Origin: JBAZWE01 sp041658605
Lineage (GTDB): Bacteria; Actinomycetota; Thermoleophilia; BMS3ABIN01
Length of the DNA stretch: 64,000 nt
Direction: 5' to 3'
NCBI GenBank assembly: GCA_041658605.1
Contig: JBAZZU010000007.1
Span: forward strand, 14,979 to 78,978
The translations under genes were made by a program, and so were the position numbers. The stretch's first letter is position 1. Every line of letters starts with the position of its first letter. Below the pieces are notes generated by a model, which was not told the DNA's origin, ran no database searches, and saw only the letters and a program-made list of their open reading frames with translations. Positions 1 to 9,547 of this stretch are shown piece after piece.

Positions 1-1
1 C

Positions 2-949
2 GCTGTCGTCCTCACCAAACCGGTCAGGCTGCTGCAGTCATGGATGCCTCTGGCGATGGAGTTCCTGATCGCGGGGATCACTTCCCTGGCGGTCTCACTT
101 CTGCTGTCCTTCCTGCTGGCGCGCCGTTTATCACGGCCCCTGCACGAGATCACCATGGCGGCGACAGCCGTGGCCGCCGCCGATTTCAGCACGCCGCTCG
201 AAGTCCGTTCGGAAGACGAGATCGGCAGGCTGGCCGACGCCTTCCGCAACATGTCGGACGAAGTTCAGCAGGCGCAGCAGCAGCAGCGTGAGTTCGTCAT
301 CAACGTAAGCCACGAGCTCAAGACGCCGTTGACGGCGATCAATGGGCATGTCCAGGCTCTGCGTGACGGAATAGCCTCAGACCCGCAGGCTGTCAGCAAA
401 TCCCTGGAAGTCATCAGCGCCGAGACAAAACGGCTCAGCCGCCTGATCGAGGACCTGCTCAGCCTGGCCAAGTTCGATGCTCACCAGTTCGAGCTCAAAC
501 GGGCCGCGGTGTCGGCGCAGGATGCCGTCGGATCCGTGACGGAAGGCCTTGGCCGCGACGCCGAGGAGCGCGGCGTCAGCCTCGAGCGCGGCGAAAATGC
601 CGAGGAAATAATGCTCACGACCGATCCTGACCGCCTGCGCCAGGTGCTGTCCAACCTGGTCCAGAACGCGCTGACCCATACTCCGGCCGGCGGCAGCGTC
701 CGCCTTTCAGCCCGCAGGGAAGGCGGCAGCGTCATCTTCGAGGTAGCCGACACAGGCCAGGGGATCGACTCCGCCGACCTGCCGCACATCTTCGACCGCT
801 TCTATCGCGCCGGTTCAGGCGCCCGCAGCGCCGGACTGGGGCTGGGCCTCGCCATTTCGCGCGACCTCGCCCGCGCCATGGACGGCGATATCACCGCGTC
901 ATCCCGGGCCGGCGAGGGTTCCGTTTTCACCGTGAAGCTTCCCGTCTGA
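2..949 (+). CDS. Sensor histidine kinase, 3' part (5' end outside window)
   Basis: The reading frame is open from base 2, so the true start lies upstream of the window. The visible part has one hydrophobic transmembrane helix (FLIAGITSLAVSLLLSFLLA), a HAMP linker, a HisKA dimerisation helix with the phospho-acceptor His in NVSHELKTP, and a HATPase domain with N-box (LSNLVQNALTH), G1 (DTGQGI), F (IFDRFYRAG) and G2 (GLGLGLAIS) motifs. It is a membrane-bound two-component kinase that would phosphorylate a response regulator, probably encoded upstream. The sensory domain and stimulus are not visible. The gene ends 210 bp before greA and is probably a separate transcription unit. Confidence 0.93.
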   Translation, partial: AVVLTKPVRLLQSWMPLAMEFLIAGITSLAVSLLLSFLLARRLSRPLHEITMAATAVAAADFSTPLEVRSEDEIGRLADAFRNMSDEVQQAQQQQREFVINVSHELKTPLTAINGHVQALRDGIASDPQAVSKSLEVISAETKRLSRLIEDLLSLAKFDAHQFELKRAAVSAQDAVGSVTEGLGRDAEERGVSLERGENAEEIMLTTDPDRLRQVLSNLVQNALTHTPAGGSVRLSARREGGSVIFEVADTGQGIDSADLPHIFDRFYRAGSGARSAGLGLGLAISRDLARAMDGDITASSRAGEGSVFTVKLPV

Positions 950-1090
950 ATCGCCGGGAGGGGATTAGAGCTCCCCGATTTCCGGTAAACCCGGCTGGCA
1001 TTTTCCCCCTGAAACTCCGCTGTTTCCGTGCTAACACTGCTGGCGTTCATGCCGATAAAAACAGCCAGTGCCGCCGCTTTGCCGATTACC

Positions 1091-1119
1091 TTGCAACCCG
1101 GCAGGGCAATACCTATAAT
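1091..1119 (+). promoter_or_regulatory. Sigma-70 type promoter of greA-lysS
   Basis: A -35 box TTGCAA (1091-1096) and a perfect -10 box TATAAT (1114-1119) are separated by exactly 17 bp and lie 40 bp upstream of the greA start. The rest of the 950-1159 gap shows nothing else I can name. Confidence 0.75.
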
Positions 1120-1159
1120 TTAGCGTCACTTTTTATATGAAAGGCAGGTTGGAAAGGCA

Positions 1160-1639
1160 GTGCCAGAAAAAGAAGTCATACTAACAGCCGAGGGCTTCAA
1201 GCGGCTATCAGATGAAATAGAACATCTCTCTTCGGTGAAGCGTGAGGAAATCTCCGAGAGGATCAAGGACGCCCGCGAGTTCGGCGACATCAGCGAGAAC
1301 AGCGAATACAACGAGGCCAAGAACGAACAGGCCAAGATGGAGATGCGCATCAGCCAGCTGGAGCACAAACTCCGTAACGCCCGCGTCCTCAACGGTTCGG
1401 AGATCAAGACCGACGCCGTGGGAATCGGCAGCGAGGTCCATATCAAGGACGTCAAGCACGGAGACTCATTCAAGTACATCGTCGTCGGCTCGGCCGAGGC
1501 CGATCCCGCCAACAAGCGGCTCTCAAACGAGTCCCCGGTTGGCAAGGCGATCATGGGCAGGAAGGCCGGAGAGACCGTGAAGGTCGCGACTCCGAGCGGC
1601 AGCGCCAAGTACAAGATCGTCTCCATCAAGAAGGGATAG
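1160..1639 (+). CDS. greA: Transcription elongation factor GreA
   Basis: The 159-residue product has the normal GreA length and layout: an N-terminal antiparallel coiled coil rich in E and K (residues about 8-75, containing EFGDISENSEYNEAKNEQ with the acidic tip) and a C-terminal FKBP-like domain ending SPVGKAIMGRKAGETVKV. GreA enters the secondary channel of RNA polymerase and stimulates cleavage of backtracked transcripts. The start is GTG at 1160, preceded by a GGAAAGG ribosome site. lysS follows after one base, so the two are co-transcribed from the promoter at 1091. Confidence 0.97.
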   Translation: MPEKEVILTAEGFKRLSDEIEHLSSVKREEISERIKDAREFGDISENSEYNEAKNEQAKMEMRISQLEHKLRNARVLNGSEIKTDAVGIGSEVHIKDVKHGDSFKYIVVGSAEADPANKRLSNESPVGKAIMGRKAGETVKVATPSGSAKYKIVSIKKG

Positions 1640-1640
1640 C

Positions 1641-3119
1641 ATGGCAGACAGGCCTATGTCCGAGGCCGAAGAGCGCCGCCGCAAGCTCGACAGTCTCCTG
1701 GAGTCGGGCCAGTCTCCGTACCTCAACCGTTTTCCCGATCCCGAACCCACAGCGCCACTGCTGGACAAGTACGAGCCTTTTGAAAACGGGCAGGCCAGCG
1801 AGGATGAACACCGCGTCGCGGGACGCATCCTCATCAAGCGTGGACATGGCAAGGCCACGTTCCTGGTCCTCAAGGACACCAGCGGCCGCATCCAGCTCTA
1901 CGGCAACATCGATATCCTCGGCGAGGAGACCTACGCCGCTTTCCAGCACCTCGACATCGGCGACTTCATCGGCGTCACCGGGCCGGTCTTCCGCACCCGC
2001 CGCGGTGAACTATCCGTTGAGGTGCGCTCGTTCACATTGCTGGCCAAGTCGCTGCACCCGCTGCCGGAGAAGTGGCACGGTCTCACCGACGTGGAGATCC
2101 GCTACCGCCAGCGTTATCTCGACCTGATCGTCAACGACGACGTGCACCGGGCCTTCTATATAAGGGGCAAGGTGCTTTCCAGCCTCAGGCGCTTCATGGA
2201 CGATCGCGGTTTTCTCGAAGTCGAGACGCCGATACTGCAGACCATCCCCGGCGGCGCCACGGCCCGCTCGTTTGAGACGCACCACAACGCGCTCGACATC
2301 GACCTCTACATGCGCATCGCCCTCGAGCTGCATCTGAAGCGGCTCATCGTCGGCGGTTTTGACAAGGTCTACGAAGTGGGCCGGATATTTCGCAACGAGG
2401 GCATCTCCACCAAGCACAATCCAGAGTTCACCATGATGGAATCGCAGCAGGCATTCGCCGACTACAACGACGTCATGGTGATGATGGAGACGCTTGTTGC
2501 CCATATAGCTGAGGAAGTTCTGGGCACGCTCAAGGTTACCTGGAAGGGGGAGGAGGTCGACCTGACACCTCCATGGCGCCGGGTGACTTTAAGGGAGCTC
2601 ATCCGCGAGCACAGCGGCGTCGACTTCGTGGATTATCCCGACCGCGATACTCTTCTGGCGAAAGTGCAGGAACTGGGCGTGGAAGTCGATCCGGCATCTT
2701 CCTGGGGCAAGCTGGTAGACGAACTGCTCACAAATTTTGTGGAACCAAAACTGATACAGCCGACTTTTATCATCGATTATCCACTGGAACTATCGCCACT
2801 GGCGCGCCCCAAGGATGAGGACCCGACCCTGGTGGAACGCTTCGAGGGCTTCATCGGCGGCATGGAGATAGCCAACTGTTTCTCCGAGCTCACCGACCCG
2901 CTAGACCAGCGCCGCCGCTTCGAGGAACAGGCGGCCCAGCGCGAAGCCGGCGACGAGGAGGCGGGCTACGTGGACGAGGATTTCCTCACGGCGCTCGAAT
3001 ACGGTATGCCCCCCAGCGGCGGCTCCGGCCTGGGCATCGACCGCCTCTGCATGATACTCACCGATTCCCCAAGCATCCGCGACGCCATCCTCTTCCCGCT
3101 GCTCAAGCCGGAGAAGTAA
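1641..3119 (+). CDS. lysS: Lysine--tRNA ligase, class II
   Basis: At 492 residues this is a full-length bacterial class II LysRS. It has an N-terminal OB-fold anticodon-binding domain (about residues 55-150), motif 2 around FRNEGISTKHNPEF (near residue 250) and motif 3 GSGLGIDRLCM (near residue 460). It charges tRNA-Lys in the cytoplasm. It starts two bases after the greA stop codon, so translation is probably coupled. The greA-lysS pairing is seen in several actinobacterial and Firmicute genomes. Confidence 0.97.
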   Translation: MADRPMSEAEERRRKLDSLLESGQSPYLNRFPDPEPTAPLLDKYEPFENGQASEDEHRVAGRILIKRGHGKATFLVLKDTSGRIQLYGNIDILGEETYAAFQHLDIGDFIGVTGPVFRTRRGELSVEVRSFTLLAKSLHPLPEKWHGLTDVEIRYRQRYLDLIVNDDVHRAFYIRGKVLSSLRRFMDDRGFLEVETPILQTIPGGATARSFETHHNALDIDLYMRIALELHLKRLIVGGFDKVYEVGRIFRNEGISTKHNPEFTMMESQQAFADYNDVMVMMETLVAHIAEEVLGTLKVTWKGEEVDLTPPWRRVTLRELIREHSGVDFVDYPDRDTLLAKVQELGVEVDPASSWGKLVDELLTNFVEPKLIQPTFIIDYPLELSPLARPKDEDPTLVERFEGFIGGMEIANCFSELTDPLDQRRRFEEQAAQREAGDEEAGYVDEDFLTALEYGMPPSGGSGLGIDRLCMILTDSPSIRDAILFPLLKPEK

Positions 3120-3163
3120 CAGGTCACCTAGTTACTTTTCCCGGAAAAGGGAAGTTTATCTGT

Positions 3164-3883
3164 ATGTGCGGCAGTTTCACACAACCTGGCGATATCGAGA
3201 TCATCGAACGCTTCGGCGCGCAGTACGGCATGAGCGTGACGGCCGCGCCCAACGAGAACCCCGCGCAGCCGGCACCGCCGGGCAAGACCGTCATCACCCA
3301 CCCCTACCGCGATGTCTGGACCATATTTACGGACAAGGACGGCAACCTCAAACTCACCGCCATGTACTGGGAGCTCATCCATCACTGGAACAGGGAGTTC
3401 AAATCCGCTTATACGAACTTCAATACGCGTGCCGAGTCGCTGGACAGGCCTAACAACGCCAGGCTGCTCGAGAGCCGCCGCTGTGTTTTTCCCGCGCTCA
3501 GCTTCTTCGAGACCAGGAAGACGGCCGACGGCAAAACGGTGAAGCCGCGTGAGGCTTACGAGTTCTCGTTCAGGGATAACGGCCTGATCGCCCTTGGTGG
3601 AATCTATTCCGTCTGGCACAATCCGGCTGATGAAGATGACCGGCGCCTGAGCTGCAGCATCATCACCATGGAGCCTAACGAGGTGGTTGGCGAGGTGCAT
3701 CCGCGCATGCCGTTCATCCTCGCGCCGGATGCGGTAACGGTCTGGCTCGACCCATCCGTCACCGATACGGGCCTGCTCAAGGGTCTCATCAGGCCATTTG
3801 ATTCAGACAGGATCATGCGCTCCCGGGAAGGAAACGGCTTGCAGGCTCAAGGCGGCCCGGACTCTTCACTACCCCTTTTTTAG
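3164..3883 (+). CDS. SRAP/HMCES-type abasic-site DNA-protein crosslink protein (YedK family)
   Basis: The 239-residue protein begins MCGSFTQ, which exposes the catalytic Cys2 once Met is removed. The SRAP family signatures follow: FNTRAES near residue 86 (binding pocket Asn and Arg), a conserved LGGIYSVW segment, and EVHPRMPFIL with the active-site His near residue 180. Family members bind single-stranded DNA and form a thiazolidine crosslink with abasic sites, shielding them during replication. The start is ATG with a GGGAAG ribosome site. It stands between lysS and clpC, and a link to either is not obvious. Confidence 0.93.
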   Translation: MCGSFTQPGDIEIIERFGAQYGMSVTAAPNENPAQPAPPGKTVITHPYRDVWTIFTDKDGNLKLTAMYWELIHHWNREFKSAYTNFNTRAESLDRPNNARLLESRRCVFPALSFFETRKTADGKTVKPREAYEFSFRDNGLIALGGIYSVWHNPADEDDRRLSCSIITMEPNEVVGEVHPRMPFILAPDAVTVWLDPSVTDTGLLKGLIRPFDSDRIMRSREGNGLQAQGGPDSSLPLF

Positions 3884-4412
3884 GCCGCCGCGCCGCGCGC
3901 GCCCGGTTTAAGCAACCGGCTCCCTGTGCTATAATTGACCAATCGAAGGCTGGGAGGCCTGACTCACAACCTACGGATTCACATCGGGGCGGCATTGTCG
4001 TGAATCCTCTCGAAGAACTGTAAACCACGCAGGGTTTTTCCGGTTGGCCGTTTATGGCCGGCACCATGTTTGCAAGCTGCATTTCAAGGAAACTTTTCAC
4101 GGAGGTCTTCTACACGGGACCGCAACCCTCAACCAGCGACTTTTAAGTCCGGACACCGGAATATAATCCATGTGGCGAAGGATTTATTCAAGCCCGGGGC
4201 CGGCCCGGCCGATTGGCCCTCAAAGGATTGGCGCCTGAAGGCGGCGAAAATAGAAATCCCGCCGCAAAGCCCCTGACAAGCGGATAGAGGCATTCGGGCC
4301 GGACGCCCTTCAGACAAGGGCGTTTCGGGATTCAGGGGCTTGGGAAACATTAGCTAACGGGGCATAGAGGGGCAATTCACCTTTGGTGGATCCTCAAAGG
4401 AAGCGAGGGACC
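3884..4412 (+). promoter_or_regulatory. Long non-coding leader of clpC with two possible promoters
   Basis: The 529 bases between the SRAP gene and clpC contain no convincing gene. Two TATAAT hexamers are seen: 3930-3935 (with a weak TTTAAG -35 at 17 bp) and 4162-4167 (no good -35). Either would give clpC a 5' UTR of more than 200 nt. No CIRCE inverted repeat, CtsR box or HspR (HAIR) box was found. The 3' part folds into the nested stem annotated at 4267-4341. Confidence 0.5.
4267..4341 (+). promoter_or_regulatory. Nested stem-loop in the clpC leader
   Basis: A perfect 10-bp stem (AAGCCCCTGA at 4267-4276 with TCAGGGGCTT at 4332-4341) encloses a perfect 8-bp hairpin (ACGCCCTT at 4303-4310, AAGGGCGT at 4316-4323, loop CAGAC). 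It lies about 70 nt upstream of the clpC start and has no U-run, so it is not an intrinsic terminator. It may be a regulatory RNA structure such as a thermosensor, riboswitch-like fold or processing site. I do not recognise the family. Confidence 0.5.
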
Positions 4413-6932
4413 ATGTTTGAACGATTTACGGAAAGAGCGCGCCAGGTAGTCGTCCTGGCCCAGGAAGAGGCCAGGTCGCTCAAGCATAACTACATCGGCA
4501 CGGAGCATCTGCTGCTGGGTCTGCTGCGCGAGGAAGAGGGGATAGCGGCCCAGGTACTGGTCACCCTCGATGTCAACCTCGATGAAGTGCGCATGCAGGT
4601 AGCACAAATAGTCGGCATGGGCGACGAGGTCGCCGCCGGCCAGATCCCGTTCACCCCGAGGGCGAAGAAGGTCCTCGAACTCGCCCTGCGCGAGGCGCTG
4701 TCACTGGGACACAACTACATCGGCACCGAGCACATCCTGCTCGGGCTCATCAAGGAGAACGAGGGCGTCGCCGCCCGTATCCTGCTCGAGTTCGACGCCG
4801 ACTCCGAGAAGATCCGCAACGAGATCATGCGCAAGCTGACCGGTTCCGCCCGGCGCACTCCGGTGCCCCAGGGGGAGCAGAAGAAGAAGGTCAAGCTGCT
4901 GGACCAGTTCGGCCGCAACCTGACGCTGCTGGCGACGGAGGGCAAGCTGGACCCGGTCGTCGGGCGTGAGAAGGAGATCGAGCGCGTCATGCAGATCCTC
5001 TCGCGCCGCACCAAGAACAACCCCGTGCTCATCGGCGAACCCGGCGTGGGCAAGACCGCCGTGGTCGAGGGGCTGGCGCAGCGCATCGCCACCAATGATG
5101 TCCCCGAGCTGCTCAAGGGCAAACAGATGTATACGCTCGACCTGGCGGCGCTGGTAGCGGGCTCCAAGTACCGCGGCGAGTTCGAGGAACGTTTGAAGAA
5201 AGTCATGAAGGAGATCCACGAACACGGTGAGATCATCCTCTTTGTTGACGAGCTGCATAATCTTGTCGGCGCCGGCGCGGCGGAAGGCGCGATCGACGCC
5301 GCCAGCATCTTGAAGCCGGCGCTCGCTCGCGGAGAGCTCCAGACCATCGGCGCTACCACGATCGAGGAATATCGCAAGTACGTAGAGAAGGACGCAGCCC
5401 TCGAGCGGCGCTTCCAGCAGATCATGGTCGAGGAGCCCTCCGAAGAGGACACCGAGCAGATCCTGCTCGGCCTCAGGGACCGCTACGAGGCGCACCACCG
5501 CATCAAGATCACCGACGAGGCGATCAAGGCCGCGGCCCGCCTGTCGGCCCGTTATATATCCGACCGTTTCCTGCCTGACAAGGCCATCGATCTGATCGAC
5601 GAGGCCTCGTCGCGCATGCGCATCAAGACCATGACCGCTCCGCCGAAGTACCGCGAGCTCGAGATCGAGATTGAAAAGGTGCGCAAGGAGAAGGAGTCAT
5701 CCATCGAGGCGCAGGAGTTCGAGAAGGCCGCCAGCCTCCGCGACAAGGAGCGCAAGCTCGCCAACAAGAAGCGCGAACTGGCGGAAGAGTGGAAGAACGA
5801 CGAGGGCCGCGAAGTCGTCTCGATCGGCGAAGAGGAGATAGCCGACATCGTCTCCATGTGGACGGGCATCCCGGTCTTCAAGCTGACCGAGGGTGAATCC
5901 CAGAAACTCATGCGCATGGAAGACGAGCTGCGTAACCGCGTCGTCGGCCAGGACCAGGCCCTCAAGTCGATCGCCCGCGCCATCAGGCGCTCTCGCGCCG
6001 GCATCAAGGACCCGCGCCGGCCCACTGGCTCGTTCATCTTCCTCGGCCCCTCGGGCGTAGGCAAGACCGAGCTGGCCCGCACGCTCGCTGAGTTCCTCTT
6101 CGGTGACGAAGACGCGCTGCTGCAGGTTGACATGTCGGAATACATGGAAAAACACGCCGTCTCACGGCTCGTCGGTTCGCCGCCGGGCTATGTCGGCTAC
6201 GAAGAGGGCGGCCAGCTGTCCGAGTCCGTCAGGCGCAAGCCATATTCGGTAATCCTGCTGGACGAGATCGAGAAGGCGCACCCGGATGTCTTCAACATCC
6301 TGCTGCAGATACTGGAGGACGGCCACCTGACCGATTCCCAGGGACGCAAGGTGGATTTCCGCAACACCATAGTTATCATGACCTCGAACATCGGGGCCAA
6401 GACCATAGCCAAGGAGAGCCCGCTGGGCTTTGCCACCACGGACGAAGCCGGCATGACGTACGATGACATGAAGATCGGCATCATGGGAGAGCTTAAGAAA
6501 GTCTTCCGTCCCGAGTTTCTCAACCGTGTCGACGAGGTCATCGTCTTCCACAAGCTGGACCGCGCCAACATCAAGCAGATAGTCGACCTGATGATCAAGC
6601 GCGTCAGCCAGCAGCTGTCCGAGCGCGAGGTGGCCATCGAGCTCACCGAGACCGCGAAGGAGCTGCTGGTCGACAAGGGTTATGACCCGGGCATGGGAGC
6701 GAGGCCGTTGAGGCGGGCCATCCAGCAGTATGTGGAAGACCTGCTGGCGGACGAGGTTCTCTCAGGCGCGGTTCCCGACGGATCGACCGTTCTGGTTGAC
6801 CGCAAGGATGACAATACTTTCATGAAGCTGCTGGCGAAGAAGCCCAGGCCCAAAAAGGATCTGATCGGCGCCACGAAGGGTGAGCGGTCCGAGGGCAAGA
6901 AGCCTTCCATCTCCGATGGCGAAGACTCGTAG
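4413..6932 (+). CDS. clpC: ATP-dependent Clp protease ATPase subunit ClpC
   Basis: The 839-residue AAA+ unfoldase feeds substrates to ClpP. In order it has two Clp_N repeats (residues 1-145), AAA module 1 with Walker A GEPGVGKT (about 206) and Walker B FVDELH, a UVR coiled-coil motif (EFEKAASLRDKERKL, about 430), AAA module 2 with Walker A GPSGVGKT (about 544), and a C-terminal ClpB_D2 domain. The UVR motif marks it as ClpC rather than ClpB or ClpA. I start it at ATG 4413 because family members begin MFERFTERARQ and an AAGGAAG site lies nine bases upstream; an in-frame TTG at 4383 is less likely. It overlaps radA by 17 bases. Confidence 0.97.
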   Translation: MFERFTERARQVVVLAQEEARSLKHNYIGTEHLLLGLLREEEGIAAQVLVTLDVNLDEVRMQVAQIVGMGDEVAAGQIPFTPRAKKVLELALREALSLGHNYIGTEHILLGLIKENEGVAARILLEFDADSEKIRNEIMRKLTGSARRTPVPQGEQKKKVKLLDQFGRNLTLLATEGKLDPVVGREKEIERVMQILSRRTKNNPVLIGEPGVGKTAVVEGLAQRIATNDVPELLKGKQMYTLDLAALVAGSKYRGEFEERLKKVMKEIHEHGEIILFVDELHNLVGAGAAEGAIDAASILKPALARGELQTIGATTIEEYRKYVEKDAALERRFQQIMVEEPSEEDTEQILLGLRDRYEAHHRIKITDEAIKAAARLSARYISDRFLPDKAIDLIDEASSRMRIKTMTAPPKYRELEIEIEKVRKEKESSIEAQEFEKAASLRDKERKLANKKRELAEEWKNDEGREVVSIGEEEIADIVSMWTGIPVFKLTEGESQKLMRMEDELRNRVVGQDQALKSIARAIRRSRAGIKDPRRPTGSFIFLGPSGVGKTELARTLAEFLFGDEDALLQVDMSEYMEKHAVSRLVGSPPGYVGYEEGGQLSESVRRKPYSVILLDEIEKAHPDVFNILLQILEDGHLTDSQGRKVDFRNTIVIMTSNIGAKTIAKESPLGFATTDEAGMTYDDMKIGIMGELKKVFRPEFLNRVDEVIVFHKLDRANIKQIVDLMIKRVSQQLSEREVAIELTETAKELLVDKGYDPGMGARPLRRAIQQYVEDLLADEVLSGAVPDGSTVLVDRKDDNTFMKLLAKKPRPKKDLIGATKGERSEGKKPSISDGEDS

Positions 6933-8268
6933 CCTCTTTACATGTAACGAGTGCGGTTACGAGGCGCACAAGTGGCTGGGGCACTGCCCCGACTGCGGTG
7001 CGTGGAACAGCTTCATCGAGGAACGTTTTGAAGGTCGCGCGGCTGATCCCTCTAAAGTGAGGGAAGCCGTGCCGCAGCGTCTTGATGAGGTCGAGGCGCA
7101 GGCGGCGGCCCGCCTCAAGACACGGATATCGGAACTGGACCGTGTTCTGGGAGGAGGCATAGTACCGGGGTCGCTCGTGCTGGTTGGCGGCGAACCTGGC
7201 ATCGGAAAGAGCACGCTGCTCCTCCAGGTACTTGCCAATCTCTGCCAGGAACATCGCGTCCTGCTCGTGTCGGGTGAAGAATCCGCCGCCCAGGTCAAGC
7301 TCAGGGCGGAGAGGCTTCTGCACCAGGCCGGGCCGGTTGAGATCCTGGCTGAGACAAGCCTGGATGTGGTGCTGGCGGCGATAAAAAAGTTTCGGCCGGA
7401 GCTGGTCGTGGTCGATTCGGTGCAGACCCTTTACAGTGACGACATCGGGTCGGTACCGGGCTCCATCAGCCAGGTGCGCGAGGCGGCCGGAAGGCTGATG
7501 CGCCTCGCCAAGGAAGAGGGAGTTTCCGTCGTCCTGGTAGGGCACGTGACCAAGGAAGGAGCCCTGGCCGGGCCGCGGGTCCTGGAGCACATGGTTGATA
7601 CCGTGCTTCAGTTCGAAGGAGACCGCAACCTGACTTACAGGGTTCTGCGTTCGGTCAAGAACCGTTTTGGTTCGACCAACGAGATTGGCGTCTTCGAGAT
7701 GAACGAGAACGGGCTGGACGAGGTTGAAGACCCATCCGCCCTGTTTCTGGAGGAAGGCGACAGGAGCTGCGGCTCCTCGATACTGGCGGCGCTCGAGGGC
7801 AGCAGGTCGCTGCTGGTCGAGATACAGGCGCTGGTGGCTGGTACCGGCATGCAGTATCCGAGGCTTGTCGGCAACGGCATTGATCGCGGCAGGCTGGCGA
7901 TGATAACGGCGGTTTTGGGCCGCAGGGCTGGCCTCAGGTTGAGTGGAAGCGATATTTTTGTGAACGTCGCCGGCGGGGTGCGGGTCGATGAACCCGCTTC
8001 AGATCTGGCGGTGGCGCTGGCGATAGCGTCGGCGCACAGGGATAAGCCGCTCGTGGGCAAGACCGCCTGTTTTGGAGAGGTGAGCCTGACCGGTGATCTG
8101 AGATTTTGCATCGGCGCCGAGCGCCGTGTTGACGAGGCGGCGAAGATGGGTATCGAGACGGTGATACTGCCGGAGAAGAACGCCGCGGCATTAGGGAAGA
8201 AGTACGGTGGCATCAGGTTACTGGGAGCGCGGAATATCTCCGCGGCGCTGGACAAAGTCTTCGACTGA
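6916..8268 (+). CDS. radA: DNA repair protein RadA (Sms)
   Basis: The 450-residue RadA has an N-terminal zinc finger (C10, C13, C24, C27), a RecA-like ATPase with Walker A GGEPGIGKST (residues 91-100), the RadA-specific KNRFGSTNEIG motif, and a C-terminal Lon-like domain (DLAVALAIAS). It drives branch migration in homologous recombination. The start at ATG 6916 gives MAKTRSLFTC, the usual beginning; upstream in-frame codons lie deep inside clpC. The clpC-radA-disA order is conserved across Gram-positive bacteria. Confidence 0.96.
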   Translation: MAKTRSLFTCNECGYEAHKWLGHCPDCGAWNSFIEERFEGRAADPSKVREAVPQRLDEVEAQAAARLKTRISELDRVLGGGIVPGSLVLVGGEPGIGKSTLLLQVLANLCQEHRVLLVSGEESAAQVKLRAERLLHQAGPVEILAETSLDVVLAAIKKFRPELVVVDSVQTLYSDDIGSVPGSISQVREAAGRLMRLAKEEGVSVVLVGHVTKEGALAGPRVLEHMVDTVLQFEGDRNLTYRVLRSVKNRFGSTNEIGVFEMNENGLDEVEDPSALFLEEGDRSCGSSILAALEGSRSLLVEIQALVAGTGMQYPRLVGNGIDRGRLAMITAVLGRRAGLRLSGSDIFVNVAGGVRVDEPASDLAVALAIASAHRDKPLVGKTACFGEVSLTGDLRFCIGAERRVDEAAKMGIETVILPEKNAAALGKKYGGIRLLGARNISAALDKVFD

Positions 8269-8385
8269 GCGCCGTCCGGGAAGAGCGCTGACCATGCGCG
8301 AAACGCAGAATAAGTTTGAAAAAGGCGCTGGTGAAGCACACTGAACGTAACAGTCGAGGGCACTTTTTACAGGCTGGGGAGGCCT

Positions 8386-9477
8386 ATGGTTGATTCTGGA
8401 AGCGACCTGCGGTTGGACAAAAGGCTGGTCGACGCCTTATATTTAATAGCACCCGGTACACCGCTGCGTGAAGGAATCGACAGCATAATCCGGGCGAAGA
8501 CGGGTGCGCTGGTCGTCCTTGGCGACCTTGGTTCGATATCTTTCCTGTTCTCGGGAGGAATACGGCTGGAGTCGGACTTCACCCCGAACATGGTATACGA
8601 GCTTGCCAAGATGGACGGGGCGACGATCCTCAACCGGAACGCGACACGCATACACATGGCGAACGTGCAGTTGATGCCGGACGCCAGCATCGAGTCGCAG
8701 GAGACCGGTACCAGGCACCGAACAGCTGAGAGGGTGGCAAAGCAGACTGACGCCATTGCGATCTCGATATCGCAGGACAGGGACCTCGTGAGCGTTTACG
8801 TTGATGAGCTCAAGTATGTGCTGACCGAGATGCGTGTGCTTCTGGCCAAGTCTGACCAGGCGCTGCAGACCCTGGAGAAGTATCGTTCAAGGCTGGACCA
8901 GGTGGCTGACAACCTGACCGCTCTGGAGTTCGAGGACGCGGTCACCATGCACGAGGTTGTGATCGTCATCCAGCGGTCGGAGATGGTTGCCCGCGTGGCG
9001 GGAGAGGTCGAGCGTTATCTGATAGAGCTAGGCAGCGAGGGCCGTCTGATCGAGATGCAGCTTGAAGAGCTGATGACGGGCGTGTCGCGCGATCGGGCCG
9101 CACTTTTGAGTGATTATCTTCCAGCCAGGAGTCCGTCGCTGGAAAAGGTTGAAGAAAGGATCGCGGGGCTTTCGGCGGACGAGCTGTTCGACCCCGAGGT
9201 GATAGCGAAGATCCTCGGCTTCAGGAAGAAGGCCAAGGCTGCCGACGTGAGGCTTTCTCCACGGGGCTACAGGGTGCTTGGCAGCATACCGAGGCTGCCG
9301 CGGCCGGTACTCGAGAAGATAGTGAAAGAGCTTGGCAGCCTCAAGGCGATCATGCTCGCCGGTGAGGATGAACTCGTGAGGGTCGAGGGCGTCGGCAGGG
9401 TGCGGGCGCGCGAGATCGGCGAAGGGCTTGTGCAGCTGAGGGAACTGTCCCTGGCGGAGAAGTACAGTTTCCGGTAG
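8386..9477 (+). CDS. disA: DNA integrity scanning diadenylate cyclase DisA
   Basis: The 363-residue protein has an N-terminal DAC domain with the DGA motif (residues 77-79) and the GTRHRTAER motif near residue 108, both needed to make c-di-AMP from ATP. A helical linker follows, then a C-terminal helix-hairpin-helix DNA-binding domain (VEGVGRVRAREIGEGL). DisA scans DNA and lowers c-di-AMP synthesis at branched structures. ATG 8386 is preceded by a strong GGGGAGG site. It lies next to radA, whose product is known in Bacillus to modulate DisA. Confidence 0.96.
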   Translation: MVDSGSDLRLDKRLVDALYLIAPGTPLREGIDSIIRAKTGALVVLGDLGSISFLFSGGIRLESDFTPNMVYELAKMDGATILNRNATRIHMANVQLMPDASIESQETGTRHRTAERVAKQTDAIAISISQDRDLVSVYVDELKYVLTEMRVLLAKSDQALQTLEKYRSRLDQVADNLTALEFEDAVTMHEVVIVIQRSEMVARVAGEVERYLIELGSEGRLIEMQLEELMTGVSRDRAALLSDYLPARSPSLEKVEERIAGLSADELFDPEVIAKILGFRKKAKAADVRLSPRGYRVLGSIPRLPRPVLEKIVKELGSLKAIMLAGEDELVRVEGVGRVRAREIGEGLVQLRELSLAEKYSFR

Positions 9478-9547
9478 AGATTTAACGGGTGTGATTTATT
9501 ATTCAGGTTTGTAAACCGTTTGTTTTATGGGAGGAGGTTGAACCACA

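Noticed and set aside
3128..3156. Terminator after lysS (TTTTCC/GGAAAA repeat)
   Set aside because: The stem is short and AT-rich and no T-run follows.
4383..4412. Upstream TTG start for ClpC adding ten residues
   Set aside because: Family members begin at MFERFTERARQ, and ATG 4413 has a suitable ribosome site.
3884..4412. Known riboswitch (c-di-AMP, T-box or similar) before clpC
   Set aside because: None of the conserved core sequences I know for these classes is visible; only stems can be claimed.
4701..5498. Long minus-strand frame opposite clpC
   Set aside because: It is a high-GC shadow of the clpC codons, with no ribosome site or domain.
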